DNA of 64,000 bases from Desulforudis sp. (GTDB taxonomy: Bacteria > Bacillota > Desulfotomaculia > Desulfotomaculales > Desulforudaceae), in NCBI GenBank assembly GCA_003604975.1, contig QZIR01000051.1, positions 1 to 64,000 of the forward strand. Reading direction: 5' to 3'. Below are positions 35,187-43,487 of this stretch, piece after piece. Every line of letters starts with the position of its first letter. Position 1 is the stretch's first letter. Below the pieces are notes generated by a model. The model was not told the DNA's origin and did no database searches. It saw only the letters and a program-made list of their open reading frames with translations. A program made the translations under genes and the position numbers.

Positions 35187-35800
35187 CTACGTTTCACCTT
35201 CTTCTTTTTCTTTACGGTCCGGCCTCTGCTGTTTCCGGTGATGTTACAGAAGGAAACCCGTTCGATCAGGGCCAGCAACCGTCCGGCCATGAAGATAACC
35301 TCGTTTGGATTCCTGACCGCAAGTGTCTTACCGTATGCTTTACCGCCGACCACCATTGAGGCGATCAGGGCGGTTATTAAAACGTTAAGAAACAATATGT
35401 CCAGACCCGGACGCAACAAGACCACCTGGACCATCAGGGAAATACCAAGTGCGCCGGCCACAATGCCCGCAATATCACCGACCACGTCCTGGGTAAAATT
35501 AGCCACCCGATCGGCATTGCGAACCAGATACACGCTTTGCTGGGCACCGAATACTCTCTTTGAGGCCTTGGCGTGAAACGGGGCCTCATCTGCTGCAGTC
35601 GCTGCCGCCGCTGTTCCTATTATATCAAAGATAACACTGATGATAATGATAAGGAGTAAAAAGATGACGGCCAGGTAAACACTGGCCAATCTGCGGGTGA
35701 TCATCTCCGCGATGACACTGAAGAAAACGGTAGCCAAAAAAACGCCTGCCGCTACAATCAGAGCACGGCAAATGAGAGCTCGCGGGTCACAGTTTCGCAA
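35183..35800 (-). CDS. oapA: OLE RNA-associated membrane protein OapA
   Basis: A 205-residue membrane protein with about four hydrophobic segments (11-31, 41-62, 108-128, 133-152) and a strongly basic tail (KKKKKVKRS). DVVGD at 105-109 is a DxxxD motif as described for OapA. The position, between the OLE RNA and dxs, is the diagnostic location for this protein in OLE-carrying Firmicutes. OapA binds OLE RNA and brings it to the membrane, with links to Mg2+, cold and alcohol stress. TTG at 35800 has GAGGTG 7 nt upstream. Identification rests on context and topology. Confidence 0.87.
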   Translation of the reverse strand: MRNCDPRALICRALIVAAGVFLATVFFSVIAEMITRRLASVYLAVIFLLLIIIISVIFDIIGTAAAATAADEAPFHAKASKRVFGAQQSVYLVRNADRVANFTQDVVGDIAGIVAGALGISLMVQVVLLRPGLDILFLNVLITALIASMVVGGKAYGKTLAVRNPNEVIFMAGRLLALIERVSFCNITGNSRGRTVKKKKKVKRS

Positions 35801-35839
35801 GGAGTTGCACCTCAACCACGTTCGGTGATACATACCTGT

Positions 35840-36447
35840 GTTTAGGGGGTAAGTGACAGCAGATCAAATAAATACTGTAGCTTAGGTCCGTCAGGTTTTC
35901 CCAGATGGTTACCTGTCGTCGCCGAACAGGCGGTTTCCCTTGAAAACCATCTCCGGATCAAAATCCGGGGACGGATTACCACTTAGACTACACTTCAATC
36001 TTTGACCTGCCCGCATCGGACAGCCTAGGAGTTTTCCTCGGCAGAGTTATCCTTCCCCTAGCCTCTTTTGCAGAAACGGTTTCGACCCGCATTCCGGAAA
36101 TAAGGGCCCTCACTTCCCGAACGCTTTCAAGGGTATCCACCGCCACCACGCAAGGCAGGCTACACTGCACGCAGCGTCTACCACGAACAGGTTTCTACCC
36201 CAAGCCATAGTTCACTTGCGCTCCCCACGCACTTGGGTCTCCGCGGAACCAGGGTCAACGCCTACATGCCATTGTAGGTCGCCCCGAATCCTTAACTCCC
36301 AGTACCAGCCCCCAACTGGGCGTCGGTAGCCAACACCAGGAACTTCATTGATGTGCCCGATGGCGGATTTTTAGGCCCGCCTTCGAGGAAGGATCTCTGA
36401 CTAGGATACTGCGTCACTTACCCAAGAATCCTAAACATAGATCTTGC
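35840..36447 (-). ncRNA. ole: OLE RNA (ornate large extremophilic RNA)
   Basis: A gap of about 700 nt between ispA and oapA with no credible gene, exactly where OLE RNA lies in other Firmicutes. Its two ends pair over about 600 nt. GTTTAGG (minus 36436-36430) pairs with CCTAAAC (35846-35840). Just inside, GGGTAAGTGAC plus CAG near the 5' end pairs with CTGC-GTCACTTACCC near the 3' end (35847-35862), with small bulges. Internal hairpins such as CCTACA/TGTAGG (36261-36278) are visible. The span of about 600 nt matches the known size of about 610. The RNA forms a membrane ribonucleoprotein with OapA. Confidence 0.9.
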
Positions 36448-36453
36448 CTTCTA

Positions 36454-36478
36454 ATGATAGCACAGCCCCAAGCGTCAA
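36454..36478 (-). promoter_or_regulatory. Candidate OLE RNA promoter (extended -10)
   Basis: On the minus strand TGC-TATCAT is an extended -10 (TATCAT at 36459-36454), with TTGACG 13 nt upstream, too close for a standard -35. Initiation would fall near 36447, about 10 nt before the terminal stem of OLE. Confidence 0.4.
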
Positions 36479-36546
36479 GCAAATACGCCTAAACCCCGGG
36501 GGACACCGGATGTAACCCCGCAATCGCCCACAAGGCAACTATGATC

Positions 36547-37437
36547 TCAATACTCACGCGCGGCCACAAATTGCACGGCGTGGCGCAGAAAATCAGCTTC
36601 CCTTCCTAGTTCATCCAGGGCAGCCAAAGCATCCGAACAGGCCCGGTCAGCCTTTGCCCGGGCCTCGCCGATCCCGAAGAGCGTGGCGTAGGTAGACTTG
36701 CGGTTTCTGGCGTCGCTCCCGACCAGCTTGCCGATCTTGGCCTCATCCCCTGTTACGTCCAGAATGTCATCCGTGATCTGAAAGGCGAGGCCGAAATTCT
36801 CCGCGTACGTTGTAAGGCTGGCCAGCTGCTCCAGGCCGGCCCCGCTCAGGATCGCCCCCGCACGGACTCCCACCCGAAACAGGGCTCCTGTTTTGGCCCG
36901 GTGAATCCGTACGAGGTCCTCTTCGCTGACCGGCTTGCCCTCGGCCAGCAGATCCATTACCTGCCCGCCGATCAGACCGGAAGAACCGCATGCCTGGGTA
37001 ACCTCCTCCACGACGGTGAGCAAGAGTACGGGGTCCGGGCCGGTTTCACGGCCTCCCAGGACGAGCAAATGTAAGGCATGCGTAAACAGGGCGTCCCCGG
37101 CCAGAATCGCGATGTCTTCACCGAAGACCTTGTGGTTGGTTGGTTTGCCACGGCGCAGGTCATCATTGTCCATAGCGGGCAGGTCATCGTGGATCAGCGA
37201 ATAAGTGTGGATCAACTCGATGGCGCAAGCCGCCGGCAGGACGTGTTCGGGGTTCCCCCCCACCGCGTCTGCGGCAGCCAGCGTCAGGGCCGGGCGAATG
37301 CGCTTGCCGCCGGCAAACACGCTGTAACGCATGGCGGCGTGAATTACTTGCGGATCAGCATTCTCCGGGGGTAAATAGCGGTCCAGAGCGGCATCAATTG
37401 TTCTCGCTCTTTTCGCCAAGGCGTCCAGGAAATCCAT
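36547..37437 (-). CDS. ispA: Polyprenyl (farnesyl/geranylgeranyl) diphosphate synthase
   Basis: A 296-residue all-alpha prenyltransferase that extends DMAPP with IPP. The first aspartate motif DDLPAMDNDD and the second DDILDVTGD are intact, with GGKRIRP for IPP binding. Short-chain product (C15-C20) is inferred from family and context. ATG at 37437 overlaps the xseB 3' end by 44 nt; a GTG at 37452 is possible. Confidence 0.93.
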   Translation of the reverse strand: MDFLDALAKRARTIDAALDRYLPPENADPQVIHAAMRYSVFAGGKRIRPALTLAAADAVGGNPEHVLPAACAIELIHTYSLIHDDLPAMDNDDLRRGKPTNHKVFGEDIAILAGDALFTHALHLLVLGGRETGPDPVLLLTVVEEVTQACGSSGLIGGQVMDLLAEGKPVSEEDLVRIHRAKTGALFRVGVRAGAILSGAGLEQLASLTTYAENFGLAFQITDDILDVTGDEAKIGKLVGSDARNRKSTYATLFGIGEARAKADRACSDALAALDELGREADFLRHAVQFVAAREY

Positions 37438-37666
37438 TATCCGGATCTTCACTCCCCTCTAATGAAGGACGTGCGGTCAATTCATTCACCGACAAGGTCT
37501 GAATACGCTGTTCGGCATCTTCCAAAAGGCCGTGGCAACGCCTGGCCAACAAAACACCCTCGGCATACAAATCCAGCGCATCCTCCAGTGGGATGCGCCC
37601 GTCTTCCAGACGGCGCACCACTTCTTCAAGCCGCTTTAACGACTCCTCAAAGGTTCGCTCACCCAT
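37394..37666 (-). CDS. xseB: Exodeoxyribonuclease VII small subunit
   Basis: A 90-residue subunit with the usual helical hairpin (FEESLKRLEEVVRRLEDGRIPLEDALDLYAEGV) and an acidic disordered tail. ATG at 37666 follows GGGAGGGG. An upstream ATG at 37690 lacks a ribosome site. It sits away from xseA, with fchA and folD between them. Confidence 0.92.
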   Translation of the reverse strand: MGERTFEESLKRLEEVVRRLEDGRIPLEDALDLYAEGVLLARRCHGLLEDAEQRIQTLSVNELTARPSLEGSEDPDNGFPGRLGEKSENN

Positions 37667-37689
37667 AAGCCCCTCCCGGTACACCAGCA

Positions 37690-38319
37690 TTAGCCCATTT
37701 TACGCGCAACAGTACGCAGGACCTCGGTACGCAATTCGGTCGCCTCTTTGACCATTGTATTCCGTTTAGTCAGACAACGCTGACGATAATCCTCATCGTC
37801 AACCAGCGGCAGGTTAATGTCCACATTCAGCAGGGCGCCGGTCACGGCCGCTTCCGCCAGGCAGGCTGCCACACCGGCATCGCTGGCCGCATTCTTATTG
37901 CCAATCGTGACAATACGCCGAGCCAGGCCAAGGGTTTTGAGGGCCGCCTCGGCAATGGCCAGCGGCACTTCCGTAGCCTCGAGGGCACTACGGCTGATTT
38001 CCCGGGATCGCTCCGTACGCTCAGCTTCCGTGCCTTTAGGCATTCGAAAGGCGTCCATCAACCCGGTAAAGGCCTCCATGTCCGCACCCGCCAAACGCCG
38101 GAACTCTTCGATCAAAAAGACCGCCAGGTCCCGGAGTTCAATGACTTCACTTTCGACGTCCCGGAACCGTTCCCGCCCGGTAGTCAGGTTTGCCACCATC
38201 GAGACCATGCTCGCCCCCAGGGCTCCGGCCAGGGCGGCCACACTCCCGCCTCCCGGAGTAGGCGCCGCGGAAGAGGCCTGTTTGAGGAACTCGTCAACGG
38301 ACAGGCTAAAAGTCTTCAC
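37690..38319 (-). CDS. fchA: Formimidoyltetrahydrofolate cyclodeaminase (FchA/FTCD-C family)
   Basis: A 209-residue helical protein with TPGGGSVAALAGALGASMVSMVANLT, the cyclodeaminase-domain signature. It converts formimino-THF to methenyl-THF and ammonia, or acts as a related methenyl-THF cyclohydrolase. GTG follows GGAGGCGGTAAG and overlaps the folD stop (GTGA), so folD and fchA are coupled and feed one C1-folate route. Confidence 0.9.
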   Translation of the reverse strand: MKTFSLSVDEFLKQASSAAPTPGGGSVAALAGALGASMVSMVANLTTGRERFRDVESEVIELRDLAVFLIEEFRRLAGADMEAFTGLMDAFRMPKGTEAERTERSREISRSALEATEVPLAIAEAALKTLGLARRIVTIGNKNAASDAGVAACLAEAAVTGALLNVDINLPLVDDEDYRQRCLTKRNTMVKEATELRTEVLRTVARKMG

Positions 38320-39176
38320 CTTACCGCCTCCATTCTGCTCACTTGCTGCAGTTCTATGGCCTGTAGCAGGTTCTGCATGATAAAGGCCGTGGTCAGGCTA
38401 CCCACACCCCCGGGAACCGGGGTGATGGCTGCAGCCACCCGCTCCACCGACTCAAAATCGACGTCCCCACAGATCCCCGACTCGGTGGGGTTAATTCCGG
38501 CATCGACCACAACCGCGCCCTCACGGACCATTGCTCCGGTGATCAACCCGGCACGGCCGGCAGCCGCAACCAGAATGTCAGCCTGACGGGTAAGACGGCC
38601 GATATCCCGGGTCCGTGTGTGACAGACCGTGACCGTGGCATTTTGTTGCAATAGTAGTGAAATGAGGGGTTTACCCACCGTTTCGCCACGCCCTACTACT
38701 ACGGCATGCTTTCCCTCAATTTCGATCCCGTTCAACCGCATTATTGCGATGCAGCTTTGCGGTGTCGCTGGATACAGCCCGACGGTGCCAGCCATGAGGT
38801 GACCGCGGTTGATCGGGTGCACTCCGTCAACGTCCTTTAAGGGAGACACACTTTCTAAAACCCTTGCCTTATCCAGATGGCGTGGGAGAGGAAGCTCAAT
38901 CATGATTCCGTGTGTTTGGGGATCCTCGTTCAGACTGCGGATCAGCCCGACCAAGTCCTGCTCGGAGACATCACCAGGAAGCCGGTACAGTAAGAACTCA
39001 ATGCCCAGGAGGCCGCAAACCCTTTCCTTGGCCTGGGCATAGACCACAGAACTCTTGTCTCCCCCGACCAGGATGGCCGCTAGTTTCGGCGCCACCCCCC
39101 AGGCCCGCAAAGTGGCCACATCGTTCTTAATTTCCTGCTTGATTTGGTCGGCAATTTCCTTACCTCTTAGAAGCAT
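38316..39176 (-). CDS. folD: Methylenetetrahydrofolate dehydrogenase / methenyl-THF cyclohydrolase
   Basis: A 286-residue bifunctional enzyme interconverting methylene-, methenyl- and formyl-THF. The catalytic region VGGDKSSVVYAQAKERVCG and the NAD(P) site VVGRGETVGKPL are visible; the usual Ser of GRSxxVGKP is Gly here. ATG at 39176 lies inside the xseA 3' end (17-nt overlap) with only a weak ribosome site, suggesting coupling. Confidence 0.94.
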   Translation of the reverse strand: MLLRGKEIADQIKQEIKNDVATLRAWGVAPKLAAILVGGDKSSVVYAQAKERVCGLLGIEFLLYRLPGDVSEQDLVGLIRSLNEDPQTHGIMIELPLPRHLDKARVLESVSPLKDVDGVHPINRGHLMAGTVGLYPATPQSCIAIMRLNGIEIEGKHAVVVGRGETVGKPLISLLLQQNATVTVCHTRTRDIGRLTRQADILVAAAGRAGLITGAMVREGAVVVDAGINPTESGICGDVDFESVERVAAAITPVPGGVGSLTTAFIMQNLLQAIELQQVSRMEAVR

Positions 39177-40398
39177 CGCCACCAGTACCAACCCCTGTCT
39201 CAATCTTTTCATCAACTGTGCAGAAAAATTGACCCCGAAACAGCTGAACCTGCACCCTATCGCCTAGGCCAACGTCAGACACGTCGAGAACGGCCCTGTC
39301 CCCGCCCGGCAGACGGCAAATACTGTAGCCCCGGGCCAGCGTATTGACCGGACTGACCGCATCCAGCCTTCCAATCAAAGTGGACAGGCGGGCTCCATCC
39401 CGGTTGAACACATTTCTCATTGAATTTACCAATCGTTGTTCGAATCCGTCAACACTTTCTTTACGGCGTTGGCACAACCATTTTACTGGTTCAGCCAACC
39501 CCTTCCGGACCTGTAACCGCCGTAGTCTCTCCCAATCGGACTGCAGTTGCTCCTCGACGCCCCGGGTCAGTCTCAACCTCAGGATGGCCAGATGCCGCAC
39601 CACGTCGGTCTGGTCGGGTACAACAAGCTCCGCTGCGGCGGAAGGCGTTGGTGCCCTGCGGTCGGCAACCAGGTCGGCAATGGTAACGTCCTTTTCGTGG
39701 CCGACCGCAGACACGACCGGAATGGTCGATGCCGCAATAGCTCGGGCGACTACTTCGGAATTGAAGGCCCAGAGTTCCTCCGGACTCCCTCCACCGCGTC
39801 CCGCGATAACCACGTCAGCTGCTCCGATTCGGCTAAGCTGCTGTAAGGCGACAGCGATCTGGCCAGGAGCGGTCTCACCCTGCACCGCCACCGGGACGAT
39901 GACTACCTCGGCCATGGGCCAGCGCCGCCCCAGCACGGTCAGCATATCATTGACGGCCGCCCCCACCGGTGAAGTCACCAGGGCCACCCGGTTTGGAACA
40001 GGCGGTAATGCGCGCTTGCGCCGTGGGTCAAAAAGGCCTTCCCGTTCCAGCTTCTCTTTCAGCTGTTCCAGGGCCAGATAGAGCGCCCCCAGCCCCTCGG
40101 GCTCGACCTCCTCCGCATACAGCTGGTACTGGCCGTCCCGTTCGTACACCCCGACATAGCCGCGTACCACAGCGGCCGTCCCGTTCTCCAGCCTGAAGCC
40201 CAGTTTTGAAGCACGGGAGCGAAACATAACAACCCTCAAGGCCGCCTGATGATCCTTAAGACCAAAGTACAGGTGACCGGAGGGATGGTATTTCAGGTTG
40301 GTAATCTCCCCCTTGACCCAGACATTGGCGAGGAACGGATTACCCTCCAGCACTTCCCTGATGTACCGGTTCAATTCGCTGACGGTAACGATGCGCAT
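39160..40398 (-). CDS. xseA: Exodeoxyribonuclease VII large subunit
   Basis: A 412-residue nuclease subunit degrading single-stranded DNA. The N-terminal OB fold (VWVKGEITNLKYHPSGHLYFGLKD), the catalytic core (VALVTSPVGAAVNDML, GRGGGSPEELWAFN) and a C-terminal coiled coil are present. ATG follows GGGAGATGGAAG. Confidence 0.95.
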   Translation of the reverse strand: MRIVTVSELNRYIREVLEGNPFLANVWVKGEITNLKYHPSGHLYFGLKDHQAALRVVMFRSRASKLGFRLENGTAAVVRGYVGVYERDGQYQLYAEEVEPEGLGALYLALEQLKEKLEREGLFDPRRKRALPPVPNRVALVTSPVGAAVNDMLTVLGRRWPMAEVVIVPVAVQGETAPGQIAVALQQLSRIGAADVVIAGRGGGSPEELWAFNSEVVARAIAASTIPVVSAVGHEKDVTIADLVADRRAPTPSAAAELVVPDQTDVVRHLAILRLRLTRGVEEQLQSDWERLRRLQVRKGLAEPVKWLCQRRKESVDGFEQRLVNSMRNVFNRDGARLSTLIGRLDAVSPVNTLARGYSICRLPGGDRAVLDVSDVGLGDRVQVQLFRGQFFCTVDEKIETGVGTGGDASKR

Positions 40399-40448
40399 CT
40401 TCCATCTCCCAAGAAATAGAGCTGCCTCTTGCTGCCGGCAGCCCCATT

Positions 40449-40868
40449 CTACCCCGTCCCATCGGTATCCTTCACGTAGTTCCCGAGAATCCCGTTAATA
40501 AACCGGGGCGTGTTGTCCGTCCCGTACAGCTTGCCTAGTTCCACGACCTCGTTGATCGATACGTTAAAAGGGATGTCCGGCCGGTACTTGATCTCATAAA
40601 GACCCATGCGAATGAGGTTTCGGTCAATGACCGGCATCCGGTAGACCGACCAGTCCTTACTCAACCCGGCAGCCACCTCATCAAGTTCGACCAAATGGTC
40701 CAGAACACCCTTGGCCAGCTCACGCGCAAATTGGTACTGGGCTGGGTCCAGATTATGAAATTGGGTTGTGCCGTCAAAAGCCTGATCAAGGGTCTGCGCA
40801 GTGAGGTCAACCTGGAACAGGACCTGCAGTGCCAAATCCCTGGCTTGTCTTCTGCTTACTTTGTTCAT
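40449..40868 (-). CDS. nusB: Transcription antitermination factor NusB
   Basis: A 139-residue all-helical protein acting with NusE/S10 in rRNA antitermination. RRQARDLALQVLFQVDL, DRNLIRMGLYEIKY and INEVVELGKLYGTDNTPRFINGIL are typical. The start directly abuts the DUF2273 stop (TAAATG) without a clear Shine-Dalgarno, so reinitiation is likely. Confidence 0.95.
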   Translation of the reverse strand: MNKVSRRQARDLALQVLFQVDLTAQTLDQAFDGTTQFHNLDPAQYQFARELAKGVLDHLVELDEVAAGLSKDWSVYRMPVIDRNLIRMGLYEIKYRPDIPFNVSINEVVELGKLYGTDNTPRFINGILGNYVKDTDGTG

Positions 40869-41084
40869 TTATTTATTGCCAAACAACCGATCCCATAATT
40901 TGCCCCAGTCGGTCTGGTCGTCTACTTTCTTACCGACGAAGTATCCGATACCGATGGTCAGCGCCACGAAAAGTGCTTTAAACAATCCGTAGGTGATGGC
41001 AAACCATCCAAAGACCAGCCCGAGTATAACTCCAAGTATCTTACCCCAATGTTGTTTCAGCAACTCCTGCCAATTGAACTCCAC
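40869..41084 (-). CDS. DUF2273 small membrane protein
   Basis: A 71-residue protein with a paired hydrophobic stretch (GKILGVILGLVFGWFAITYG, then KALFVALTIGIGYFVG) and charged ends. DUF2273 proteins accompany Asp23/AmaP cell-envelope genes, as here. The exact function is unknown; an envelope-stress scaffold is inferred. GTG follows GGGGGTGATGGCAA. Confidence 0.85.
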   Translation of the reverse strand: MEFNWQELLKQHWGKILGVILGLVFGWFAITYGLFKALFVALTIGIGYFVGKKVDDQTDWGKLWDRLFGNK

Positions 41085-41097
41085 TTGCCATCACCCC

Positions 41098-41613
41098 CTA
41101 TTCAACACGACCCTTGGTTGAGGCAATACTCTCTACCAGGATCTTGATCCGTTCCACGGTAATCCCGGTGACGTCCCGAACCGAATCCTGTACGGTCTGC
41201 TGGATCGCCTTCGACGTGTCCGGGATATTAATGTCCGGCGTCACAGCAGCCTTAATCTCGATCCCGATGACACCCCGGTCGGAGACAACCTTCGGCCTGA
41301 CCTCCCTGATCCCGGGGATCGGCGACACCACTTTCGTAATTAGGCTCTCAATCGCCGTTAAAGTAATCTTGACCTGTCCCAGGGCATTCTCATCTACCAC
41401 GGCCTGTCGTTCGGGTTTCTTTTGACTGGTTGTCCAAAGCAACCGCAAGCTGACTAAAAGGAAAACGCCCAGTACCGCGCTGGCCACATCACGCGTTACC
41501 ATGGCCAGCGGATCAGGCGCCAACAGACCGGTCAACACCAATAGCCCCAGGACCGCAGCAACCGAGATCGCAACAGTGTATATAGCCAGCAACATCCGGT
41601 CGAACGGCCCCAT
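41098..41613 (-). CDS. amaP: AmaP-like alkaline shock membrane anchor protein
   Basis: A 171-residue protein. Two N-terminal transmembrane segments (about 8-30 and 42-62) are followed by a soluble domain like Asp23 (VSPIPGIREVRPKVVSDRGVIGIEIKAAVTPDINIPDTSKAIQQTVQDSV). In Staphylococcus AmaP anchors Asp23 at the membrane. GGAGGAG stands before the ATG. Confidence 0.85.
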   Translation of the reverse strand: MGPFDRMLLAIYTVAISVAAVLGLLVLTGLLAPDPLAMVTRDVASAVLGVFLLVSLRLLWTTSQKKPERQAVVDENALGQVKITLTAIESLITKVVSPIPGIREVRPKVVSDRGVIGIEIKAAVTPDINIPDTSKAIQQTVQDSVRDVTGITVERIKILVESIASTKGRVE

Positions 41614-41637
41614 TCTCTTTTTCTCCTCCTCAGTCGA

Positions 41638-42048
41638 TTACCGCACGCGTGACGGGGTTTCCTCTTCCATTTCTTCTTCCTTTGAGAAAATGACTCCCTG
41701 CACGTGCACGTTCACTTCCACAACCACCAGTCCGGTCATCGTCTCGATGGCCCGCTTGACCGAACTCTGGATCTGGGCCGCGACATCCGGAATCCGTATC
41801 CCATATTCGACGATGACGTACAAATCTACGGCGGTTTCCTTCTCACCAACTTCCACCTTGACGCCCCGGCCCAGATTTTTGCGGCCGAGCTTTTCCGCAA
41901 TCCCTCCGGCCAGTCCACCACTCATTGCCGCCACGCCCGGAACTTCAGTGGCCGCAAGACCAGCCACGATAGCGACGACCTCGTTTGCGATCCGTACCGC
42001 CCCCAGTTCACCCTGCAATTCAGAGGCTACCATAGTGTGAGTTGCCAT
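41638..42048 (-). CDS. Asp23/Gls24 family envelope stress protein
   Basis: A 136-residue protein. VVAIVAGLAATEVPGVAAMSGG and VEVGEKETAVDLYVIVEYGIRIPDVA are the family core. It likely lines the membrane with AmaP and DUF2273 proteins encoded next to it. ATG follows GGAGGTGATCGATT. The gene lies 56 nt downstream of accC and may share its transcript. Confidence 0.93.
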   Translation of the reverse strand: MATHTMVASELQGELGAVRIANEVVAIVAGLAATEVPGVAAMSGGLAGGIAEKLGRKNLGRGVKVEVGEKETAVDLYVIVEYGIRIPDVAAQIQSSVKRAIETMTGLVVVEVNVHVQGVIFSKEEEMEEETPSRVR

Positions 42049-42104
42049 AATCGATCACCTCCATCTTGATTCGCACCCTTAACAGTATATCCCATCTATA
42101 AAGC

Positions 42105-43469
42105 TTAACGCAAGTTGAATTCCCCCTCGGCGGACATCCGCCTCTGGATGAAGTTGGTGTACACCTCACCCCGACGGAAGAAGGCGTTCGCCAGCACCCG
42201 CTGGTGAAACGGAATCGTCGTTGGCACACCTTCGATCACAAACTCCCCCAGTGCCCGCTGGGCCCTTTCAATCGCTTCATCCCGGGTCGGAGCCCAGACG
42301 ATCAGCTTCGCCAACATGGAATCGTAATATGGGGTGATCACGCACCCCGGAAAGATGGCGCTGTCCACCCGCACACCCGGCCCCCCGGGCGGCAGATAAT
42401 TGATCACCTGCCCCGGGTTTGGCAGAAAGTTGTGATACGGGTCTTCGGCGTTAATCCGGCACTCGATGGCCCAGCCCCGGATTACCACTTCGTCCTGGGT
42501 AAAGGACAACGGTTCGCCGGCGGCGATCCGGATCTGCTCCTTAACGAGGTCAACGCCCGTGACCATTTCCGTGACCGGATGCTCTACCTGAATCCGGGCG
42601 TTCATTTCAATGAAATAGAAATTTCGGTTGCGATCCAACAGGAACTCAACGGTTCCGGCATTCTGATAACCAACAGCGCTGGCCACCCGTACGGCGGCTT
42701 CACCCATCCGCTTGCGCAACTCGGCGGACAGGGCCGGCGAGGGTGCCTCTTCTAACAGTTTCTGGTTGCGCCGCTGAATGGAACAATCCCGTTCCCCCAG
42801 ATATACAAGGTTACCGTATTTATCCCCCAAAACCTGAATCTCAATGTGCCGCGGCTCCTCCACGTATTTCTCAAGGTAGACGTCCGGGTTCCCGAAGGCG
42901 GCCCTGGCCTCGCTCCGAGCCGTTTGGATCGCCTGGATCAGGTCCGCCTTGCTGTGAGCGAGGCGCATCCCCCGGCCTCCGCCGCCGGCCGAGGCCTTGA
43001 TTAACACCGGGTAGCCGATCTCCTCAGCCAGAGCCACAACCTCGTCCGGATCCTGAACGACCCCCTCGGAACCCGGTACCACCGGCACCCCGGCTTCAAT
43101 TACCACATTGCGGGCCACGGCCTTGGCGCCCATCTTCTCCAGAGCCGACAAGGGTGGGCCGATAAAGACGATCCCGCAGCTCTCGCACACTTCGGCGAAC
43201 CCGGCATTCTCGGAAAGGAAACCATAGCCGGGATGTACGGCGTCGGCGCCGGAAATCTCAGCCACGCTGACAATCGACTGGATGTTGAGGTAGCTCTTGC
43301 CGGGACTGGCCGGCCCAATACAGAAAGCCTCATCGGCAAGCCGAACGGGAAGGCTGTCCCGGTCCGGTTCAGAGTAAACCACTACGGATTGGATGCCCAT
43401 TTCCCGGCATGCCCTGATAATGCGGAGGGCGATTTCCCCCCTGTTGGCAACCAGTATCTTTTTAAACAA
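42105..43469 (-). CDS. accC: Biotin carboxylase
   Basis: A 454-residue ATP-grasp enzyme carboxylating the biotin on the carrier protein with bicarbonate. [22 protein letters not shown], the glycine-rich lid [11 protein letters not shown] and the catalytic [18 protein letters not shown] are intact. The TTG start follows GGGGGAACG. Immediately downstream of the carboxyltransferase-carrier fusion, it can supply carboxybiotin both for acetyl-CoA carboxylase and for the fused carboxyltransferase. Confidence 0.96.
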   Translation of the reverse strand: MFKKILVANRGEIALRIIRACREMGIQSVVVYSEPDRDSLPVRLADEAFCIGPASPGKSYLNIQSIVSVAEISGADAVHPGYGFLSENAGFAEVCESCGIVFIGPPLSALEKMGAKAVARNVVIEAGVPVVPGSEGVVQDPDEVVALAEEIGYPVLIKASAGGGGRGMRLAHSKADLIQAIQTARSEARAAFGNPDVYLEKYVEEPRHIEIQVLGDKYGNLVYLGERDCSIQRRNQKLLEEAPSPALSAELRKRMGEAAVRVASAVGYQNAGTVEFLLDRNRNFYFIEMNARIQVEHPVTEMVTGVDLVKEQIRIAAGEPLSFTQDEVVIRGWAIECRINAEDPYHNFLPNPGQVINYLPPGGPGVRVDSAIFPGCVITPYYDSMLAKLIVWAPTRDEAIERAQRALGEFVIEGVPTTIPFHQRVLANAFFRRGEVYTNFIQRRMSAEGEFNLR

Positions 43470-43487
43470 ATTTCGTTCCCCCGGGTC

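Noticed and set aside
35988-36170. 60-residue minus-strand ORF between ispA and oapA
   Set aside because: No ribosome site or family match, and it lies inside the OLE RNA defined by the terminal stem.
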